NCBI GenBank assembly: GCA_964518695.1
Contig: CAZFGN010000010.1
Coordinates: 1-17,639, forward strand
Direction: 5' to 3'
Source: CAZFGN01 sp964518695
Lineage (GTDB): Bacteria > Patescibacteriota > Minisyncoccia > UBA6257 > Colwellbacteraceae
Length of the DNA stretch: 17,639 nucleotides
The notes beneath the pieces were generated by a model. That model searched no databases, had not been told where the DNA came from, and worked only from the letters and a program-made list of their open reading frames with translations. Within the stretch, counting starts at the first letter, position 1; every line of letters begins with the position of its first letter. The position numbers and the translations under genes are program-made. Of this stretch, positions 13,921 to 17,639 are shown in pieces.

Positions 13921-14179
13921 TGGAAAGTTCTTTTAGTTTTTCAACAAACTTTATTTTATCAAATCCTCCCGTTGCCCAAAGTATATCGTTCAAGATTATT
14001 CCAGGCGAGGCGAATATCATATATTTTTGCGCCAATACTCCTCCCTCTGGGGTCGTTATGTCAAACTTCTTATAAGTTACGTTCGGCCAATCTTTTTCTA
14101 TGGAATGCCAAAATTCTTCAAAGGCGCGACATATTTGGCAACCAGGAGAAGTAAGTTCTTTGAGTGTTACCGGCTTCAT
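13913..14179 (-). CDS. Small thioredoxin/glutaredoxin-fold protein
   Basis: The 88-residue protein has the active-site sequence SPGCQICRAF (Cys14 and Cys17, CxxC) after the first strand, a cis-Pro region in IFASPGIILND, and a C-terminal helix, all consistent with a minimal thioredoxin fold. It has no signal peptide and should act in the cytosol, where it could feed electrons to the two-cysteine CcdA-type domain encoded two genes later. It is the first gene of the copper operon, directly behind an extended -10 promoter that ends 7 nt before its ATG. Confidence 0.85.
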   Translation of the reverse strand: MKPVTLKELTSPGCQICRAFEEFWHSIEKDWPNVTYKKFDITTPEGGVLAQKYMIFASPGIILNDILWATGGFDKIKFVEKLKELSSE

Positions 14180-14186
14180 TCTCGTA

Positions 14187-14195
14187 ATTATAACA
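14187..14195 (-). promoter_or_regulatory. Extended -10 promoter of the copper-redox operon, leaderless type
   Basis: On the minus strand TGT-TATAAT is followed by 7 nt and the ATG at 14177-14179. No -35 box is seen 17 nt upstream. The operon transcript should have almost no 5' leader, so control would have to act at the promoter itself. Confidence 0.7.
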
Positions 14196-14350
14196 TAAGA
14201 TTCGCATCTCTCTAGTTTTTCATTTTAAGGACCGGGTTAGCTTTTGCAAGACATAATAATGCGGATTTCAAAAAACCTTTTAATTTCCTTGCCGATTTGC
14301 CCAACGAGGTGCGAAGCACCGAATCAAATTTTTCTGTAAATTCATTTATG

Positions 14351-14421
14351 TGGACCTAGGCGGAATCGGACCGCCGTTTCGGCAATGCGAATGCCGCGTT
14401 CTGCCACTGAACCATAGGCCC
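14351..14421 (-). tRNA. tRNA-Ala(CGC)
   Basis: A 71-nt cloverleaf on the minus strand: acceptor GGGCCTA/TAGGTCC with the alanine identity pair G3:U70 and A73, D stem GTTC/GAAC with loop AGTGGCA, anticodon stem CGGCA/TGCCG, loop TTCGCAT giving anticodon CGC, and T stem GGCGG/CCGCC. The T-loop is TCCGATT, with C in place of the usual U55. CCA is not encoded. It lies between the operon promoter and the right palindromic repeat. Confidence 0.9.
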
Positions 14422-14516
14422 AAACTCAATTATTTAATCACGCCATCGTCTTATTATCAAACCTGTCTAAAAACATTTTTGTAGAGGTGAATGAAAAACC
14501 AGAGCGCCTTTAGGAT

Positions 14517-14550
14517 GTATACTATATGTCCGATCGGTGATATAGTATAC
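14517..14550. repeat. 34-bp palindromic repeat, right copy
   Basis: GTATACTATAT and ATATAGTATAC are perfect 11-bp inverted arms around GTCCGATCGGTG, so symmetry is broken only at two bases on each side of the central CCGATCGG. The other copy is at 8239-8272 in the same sense. It lies between the terminator of the RRM gene and tRNA-Ala, so termination does not explain it here. Confidence 0.9.
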
Positions 14551-14559
14551 TTTATAATC

Positions 14560-14597
14560 AAATGAAAGACAGGCGTTGTAGTGCCTGTCTTTCATTT
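14560..14597 (-). terminator. Terminator hairpin of the RRM protein gene
   Basis: AAATGAAAGACAGGC and its exact complement form a 15-bp perfect stem with an 8-nt loop, 38 nt past the stop codon at 14636. The T-run is partly inside the stem. Confidence 0.75.
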
Positions 14598-14635
14598 TAC
14601 TTATTAAGTTCCGGGTAGGAACTTTTCAGCGTTTG

Positions 14636-14971
14636 TTAGAAGCGGCCTCCGCGATTGCCTCCGCCGAATCCGCCGCCACCGCGACCACCGCGATCAAATC
14701 CGCCACTCCTAGGAGGGCGTGATTCCATCGGGCGAGCTTCGTTTACAGTAACGGTTCTGCCATCAAGGTCTTTGCCATTGAACATTTCAATCGCCTTGTC
14801 AGCTTCTTCGTCTGAAGACATCTCAACAAAACCAAAACCTTTGGAACGACCAGACATCTTATCGATGATGATGTTCGCTGAAGAAACTGTTCCAGCTTGT
14901 GAAAAAGTGTCTTTAAGAGTGGTTTCGTTAGTGTCGTAGGACAATCCGCCTACATACAATTTCTTTGCCAT
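14636..14971 (-). CDS. RRM-type RNA-binding protein with Gly/Arg-rich tail
   Basis: The 111-residue protein has one RNA recognition motif (residues about 3-80) with RNP2 LYVGGL (5-10) and RNP1 KGFGFVEM (44-51), and a tail rich in Gly, Arg and Phe (about 89-111). This is the layout of the bacterial and cyanobacterial Rbp proteins, which bind single-stranded RNA and often respond to cold. It is monocistronic, with a near-perfect promoter (15083-15111), a leader of about 105 nt holding a purine-rich stem-loop, and its own terminator. The long leader contrasts with the leaderless genes around it and suggests control at the RNA level, perhaps by the protein itself. Confidence 0.93.
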   Translation of the reverse strand: MAKKLYVGGLSYDTNETTLKDTFSQAGTVSSANIIIDKMSGRSKGFGFVEMSSDEEADKAIEMFNGKDLDGRTVTVNEARPMESRPPRSGGFDRGGRGGGGFGGGNRGGRF

Positions 14972-14997
14972 AATATTTATCTTAATATTGATTATCC

Positions 14998-15033
14998 GTA
15001 AGCCGACCTCTCTCTTCTATCTCTCCGGCTCAC
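14998..15033 (-). promoter_or_regulatory. Purine-rich stem-loop in the RRM gene leader
   Basis: GTGAGCCG pairs with CGGCTTAC (one G:U) and exposes a 20-nt loop made almost only of A and G (15006-15025). The loop contains Shine-Dalgarno-like GAGAGAGG but ends 34 nt before the ATG, too far to serve as the ribosome site directly. Confidence 0.5.
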
Positions 15034-15082
15034 ATAAATCCTATGTAGGGAAAAGTAAAAACAAGAATCTTACGTTGCCCCC

Positions 15083-15111
15083 ATTATAGCAGTTATCCAT
15101 CTCAAAGTCAA
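15083..15111 (-). promoter_or_regulatory. Strong sigma70-type promoter of the RRM gene
   Basis: On the minus strand TTGACT (complement of 15106-15111), a 17-nt spacer ending in TGC, and TATAAT (complement of 15083-15088). It has near-consensus -35, exact spacing, extended -10 and consensus -10. Confidence 0.85.
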
Positions 15112-15147
15112 TAGCGACTTTCCGGCTTAAAAGGGTTTTAATGGTTT

Positions 15148-16110
15148 TTAAGAGAGGTTGCTTCTTAAGAATTCTAACAAACCATGGTGCAAATGCTCTT
15201 TCCCATCCCATAGGACGATATTGTATCCGTCTAGAAATTCTTGGGGATCTTCTTCTCTGAAATCTATAGACCGGACCTCTTTAGGAAGCGCTTCGCTGAT
15301 ATGACGGTCTGTGCCACCATGGATTGTCGAAAACTTGTCTCCCCATACTTCTATAGTGTCAGGTTGTAGGGTTGTGTAGTTGATATCCAAAGAGGAGATT
15401 ATCCTTGCATCGCTTAGAGCCCGGTGTATTGCAGTAGTTTTATACGCGCCTTTCATTGCAAAATCGACAGCAAAAGTTCCCGCCAATCGTGGCGTAATCG
15501 GTAAATTATGCCCTTCAAATAATTGCTCCGCTCTTTCTATAATCGGGATTCTTAAGTCCAAGCTGCCGTGCGTATTAGGTACATTTATTTCCAGCTCGCG
15601 TCCCTGTTCTGGTGTTAAGTCTGTTGCGTTTACAACTTCAAAGGTAATTTGCGCCCCCCTATCTTCAAGCATGATAGATAATGGATTTTTATTGCTTTTC
15701 GCAATAAACTCTGGTTTGGGCATAGAGGGATAGGCTTCCAAACGGAATTCTTTTACTAATTGATCTATAATCTCACGCCATTTCTTCCTTTGCTTCCGAT
15801 TTAAAGTTTCATCGTATAAGCTATAATAAGCTTCTTTAAGCAAGTTGCCATCTGCATCAAACCCCCAAACTTCGGCGCCACTGCAAGTACCAGCAAGTAT
15901 GTTTTTTCTTAAAGTTGGATTGATATGTTCAGTAATCCGCCATTGAATACTCTCTATGCTTTGACCAGTGATCAAAAAGAGGATGATTCCTTTTTCTAGT
16001 AATTTAGACAAAAATTGACACATTTCCGGCTCGGCTGGCACATACACACCGGCGATGGTTTCATCCACGTCTGATAATATTAAACGTAAATTTTTATTCC
16101 ATCGGATCAT
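15148..16110 (-). CDS. HAD-superfamily (Cof-like) hydrolase
   Basis: The 320-residue protein opens with SDVDET (Asp14, Asp16, Thr18), the DxDxT nucleophile motif of HAD phosphatases, followed by motif II ITGQS (Thr48). A large cap region (about 75-205) with FDADGN lies between motifs. KGAYKTTAI (Lys220, Lys224) fits motif III, and VWGDKFSTI...GGTDRHI (Asp258, Asp268) fits motif IV, which binds Mg2+. The closest general types are the Cof/phosphomannomutase/sucrose-phosphatase group, so a sugar phosphate is a likely substrate; it cannot be named from sequence. The ATG is at 16108-16110, with tRNA-Pro 52 nt upstream on the same strand, so it may be transcribed behind the tRNA and the CCA-adding enzyme gene. 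Confidence 0.82.
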   Translation of the reverse strand: MIRWNKNLRLILSDVDETIAGVYVPAEPEMCQFLSKLLEKGIILFLITGQSIESIQWRITEHINPTLRKNILAGTCSGAEVWGFDADGNLLKEAYYSLYDETLNRKQRKKWREIIDQLVKEFRLEAYPSMPKPEFIAKSNKNPLSIMLEDRGAQITFEVVNATDLTPEQGRELEINVPNTHGSLDLRIPIIERAEQLFEGHNLPITPRLAGTFAVDFAMKGAYKTTAIHRALSDARIISSLDINYTTLQPDTIEVWGDKFSTIHGGTDRHISEALPKEVRSIDFREEDPQEFLDGYNIVLWDGKEHLHHGLLEFLRSNLS

Positions 16111-16162
16111 AGTTTTTATTCGGTTCCCGGCACTCCTCGAAAATTTCGCTTTGCTTAATTTG

Positions 16163-16233
16163 TCGGGGTGCTGGGAATCGAACCCAGACTACGGACTCCC
16201 GAAGCCCGCGTACTGCCACTATACTACACCCCG
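16163..16233 (-). tRNA. tRNA-Pro(CGG)
   Basis: A 71-nt cloverleaf on the minus strand: acceptor CGGGGTG/CACCCCG with the proline-type C1:G72 and A73, D stem GTAT/GTAC with loop AGTGGCA, anticodon stem CGGGC/GTCCG, loop TTCGGGA giving CGG with G37, and T stem CTGGG/CCCAG with the canonical loop TTCGATT. CCA is not encoded. It begins 16 nt after the stop of the CCA-adding enzyme gene on the same strand. Confidence 0.93.
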
Positions 16234-16249
16234 CCTTCTGCTATATAAG

Positions 16250-17639
16250 TTATCTGACATAGTATTTCTTTTTCATTTCTTCTTCAACGCCTGATTCGAA
16301 TTCTCCTTTTTTGTCTCTCGCATCTCTCGCTAATTTTTCAAGCTCGCCCGCCGATAACTTCCCTAAATCCTTAATTCTAGATTCGAGGTTCTCTTTTGTG
16401 TTTTCCTTCGGATCATCCAAAATTTCTTCGAGAAGAGAAGATAATATCCAACCTATCCTCGGGCCAGGCTCTATACCCAGAATTTTTATCACATCAAGAC
16501 CATTTAACTTAAGCATCTTAGGAGTTATTGGGTCAGTTTTAACTTTTTCAATCATAAACTGGAGGTGGCGACTTTTATAAGGTACTGCCTTAGGCACACC
16601 TGAACCGATCCTATCCGCCTCACGAACTTTGAAAAGGTCGTCTATATTTTCAGCGCCAACTCTGGACAAGAATCTTCTCACACCCGCTTCTGTGACTTCA
16701 CCAACGTTATAGTAAAAGAGGTGCTGACGAACAAGGTGCGCTACTGTTTCAACAATCGTTTTAGAGAATCGCAGTCTATCTAATATTTTAAGCACCATCC
16801 TACCCCCAACTACCTCGTGGCCGTGAAAAGTCGAGTCCGGTCCATCACCCGCCTTAACCCGAGGCTTGCCAACATCGTGTAATAAAGAGGCCAAGCGCAC
16901 TTCTAAGGAATAGTTATTTTGAGCAGTATAGTCCAGTGCCCTTAAATTATGTTCCCAAACGGTGTAAATGTGGTGTTTATTTTGACCCATGTCTATCCCC
17001 TCACGGAGTTCCGGGATAACGTATTTCAATAATCCCAAATTCTCGAGCATTGCAACACCCCAAGCCGGACCGTTTTTCTCGCTCATGATAATTTTGACGA
17101 ACTCATCGCGAACCCGTTCCTTGGCAATAAACTCTAAGAGATTAGAGTGCTTCTTTATCGCCATAGAGGTTTTCTCTTCTATCTCAAATTGAAGTTCCGC
17201 GGCGAAACGCACCGCGCGCATAAGACGTAGGGCATCTTCCTTGAAACGTTTTTCCGGATCACCGACCGCGCGGATAAGTTTTTTCTCCAAATCGTTCCTG
17301 CCGTCGTAAAGATCAACGAGAGATTGCGCAACTTTCTCCTTCTCTAAATTATCCATATCAATCGCCATTGCGTTAATTGTAAAATCGCGGCGGGAGAGAT
17401 CCTCTTCTATGGTTTTAGCGAATTCAATCTTGTCAGGATGCCTAAAGTCGGTATATTTTTCTTCGCGACGAAAGGTAGTTACCTCAACTATGGCCAAAGT
17501 TTTGTTTTCGCTCCCGGTTTTTACGCCCACTGTCCCGAATTGATTTTCATAGACGGTGGGAGGCTTGTCCGCCGTAGCTTCAGAGAAAGTGGAAAATATT
17601 TTTTGTATTTCTTCCGGCGTGGCATTGGTCGCTAAATCC
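16250..17639 (-). CDS. cca: CCA-adding enzyme / poly(A) polymerase family tRNA nucleotidyltransferase, 5' end outside window
   Basis: The frame stays open to the right edge, so the N terminus with the first catalytic motif is missing; at least 462 codons are visible. Near the visible start, FGTVGVKTG is followed by EVTTFRREEKYTD, then EEDLSRRDFTINAMAID, the class II nucleotidyltransferase core. A tRNA-binding helical part follows, and LASLLHDVGKP is an HD-domain motif seen in many bacterial members. The enzyme adds CCA to tRNA 3' ends. All three tRNA genes in the window lack encoded CCA, so the enzyme is needed for their maturation. A GTG at 17528-17530 is in frame, but conserved family residues continue upstream of it, so the real start is beyond 17639. 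Confidence 0.93.
   Translation of the reverse strand, partial: DLATNATPEEIQKIFSTFSEATADKPPTVYENQFGTVGVKTGSENKTLAIVEVTTFRREEKYTDFRHPDKIEFAKTIEEDLSRRDFTINAMAIDMDNLEKEKVAQSLVDLYDGRNDLEKKLIRAVGDPEKRFKEDALRLMRAVRFAAELQFEIEEKTSMAIKKHSNLLEFIAKERVRDEFVKIIMSEKNGPAWGVAMLENLGLLKYVIPELREGIDMGQNKHHIYTVWEHNLRALDYTAQNNYSLEVRLASLLHDVGKPRVKAGDGPDSTFHGHEVVGGRMVLKILDRLRFSKTIVETVAHLVRQHLFYYNVGEVTEAGVRRFLSRVGAENIDDLFKVREADRIGSGVPKAVPYKSRHLQFMIEKVKTDPITPKMLKLNGLDVIKILGIEPGPRIGWILSSLLEEILDDPKENTKENLESRIKDLGKLSAGELEKLARDARDKKGEFESGVEEEMKKKYYVR

Noticed and set aside
14300..14330. GGTGC-GAA-GCACC hairpin downstream of tRNA-Ala as a terminator
   Set aside because: The stem is short and no T-run follows it on the minus strand.
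1..17639. CRISPR array, insertion sequence or prophage
   Set aside because: No regularly spaced repeats, transposase, integrase or phage structural genes are visible; the two repeat pairs described are explained separately.

Overview
The window looks like a chromosomal segment of a member of the Candidate Phyla Radiation (Patescibacteria, Parcubacteria-like). This is inferred from several things: secreted proteins with Pro-rich linkers and small Ig-like domains of the type common in that group, very compact tRNAs (71 nt, no encoded CCA), few clear Shine-Dalgarno sites, and several genes whose -10 box lies only 6-9 nt before the start codon, so their mRNAs should be leaderless or nearly so. 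No rRNA, CRISPR array, transposase or phage gene is present.

Layout. (a) 1-6082, all on the minus strand, is a block of exported or membrane proteins. It contains a single-domain cupredoxin-like protein cut by the left edge, a large membrane-anchored subtilisin-like protease, two unrelated exported proteins that share an identical 31-residue C-terminal tail, a small three-helix membrane protein and an 82-residue anchored peptide. A 165-bp near-identical direct repeat (2852-3016 and 4601-4765) joins the 3' end of an exported-protein gene to the 5' end of the protease gene; the second copy carries a 22-codon remnant of the protease start. The block therefore records a duplication or recombination event. 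(b) 6264-6960 holds a PD-(D/E)XK nuclease-like gene and a very odd tRNA-Ala-like RNA. (c) tyrS (6964-8232) is the only large plus-strand gene. (d) 8307-14179 is one tightly packed minus-strand operon for copper and thiol redox: thioredoxin-like protein, DoxX-like membrane protein, a CcdA/DsbD-type transporter fused to a His/Met-rich linker and two extracytoplasmic domains, a membrane-anchored CuA-like cupredoxin, the Cu(I) P-type ATPase CopA, and the chaperone CopZ, which has its own promoter. Genes overlap by 4-8 nt or lie a few bases apart. Two 34-bp palindromic repeats differing at one base (8239-8272 and 14517-14550) bracket this operon plus a tRNA-Ala. (e) 14351-17639 carries tRNA-Ala(CGC), a Gly-rich RRM RNA-binding protein with a long structured leader, a HAD phosphatase-like protein, tRNA-Pro(CGG) and the tRNA CCA-adding enzyme (cut by the right edge).

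How it fits together. The copper operon can be read as a route for electrons and copper across one membrane: the cytosolic CopZ delivers Cu(I) to CopA for export, the outside cupredoxin and the His/Met-rich domains of the fusion can receive or buffer the metal, and the CcdA-type domain (with exactly two cysteines), the CxxC thioredoxin-like protein and DoxX could supply reducing power. No copper regulator is visible. The best candidates for something undescribed are this redox-copper module with its flanking palindromes, the pair of tRNA-Ala genes with an altered T-loop, and the shared-tail recombination cassette.
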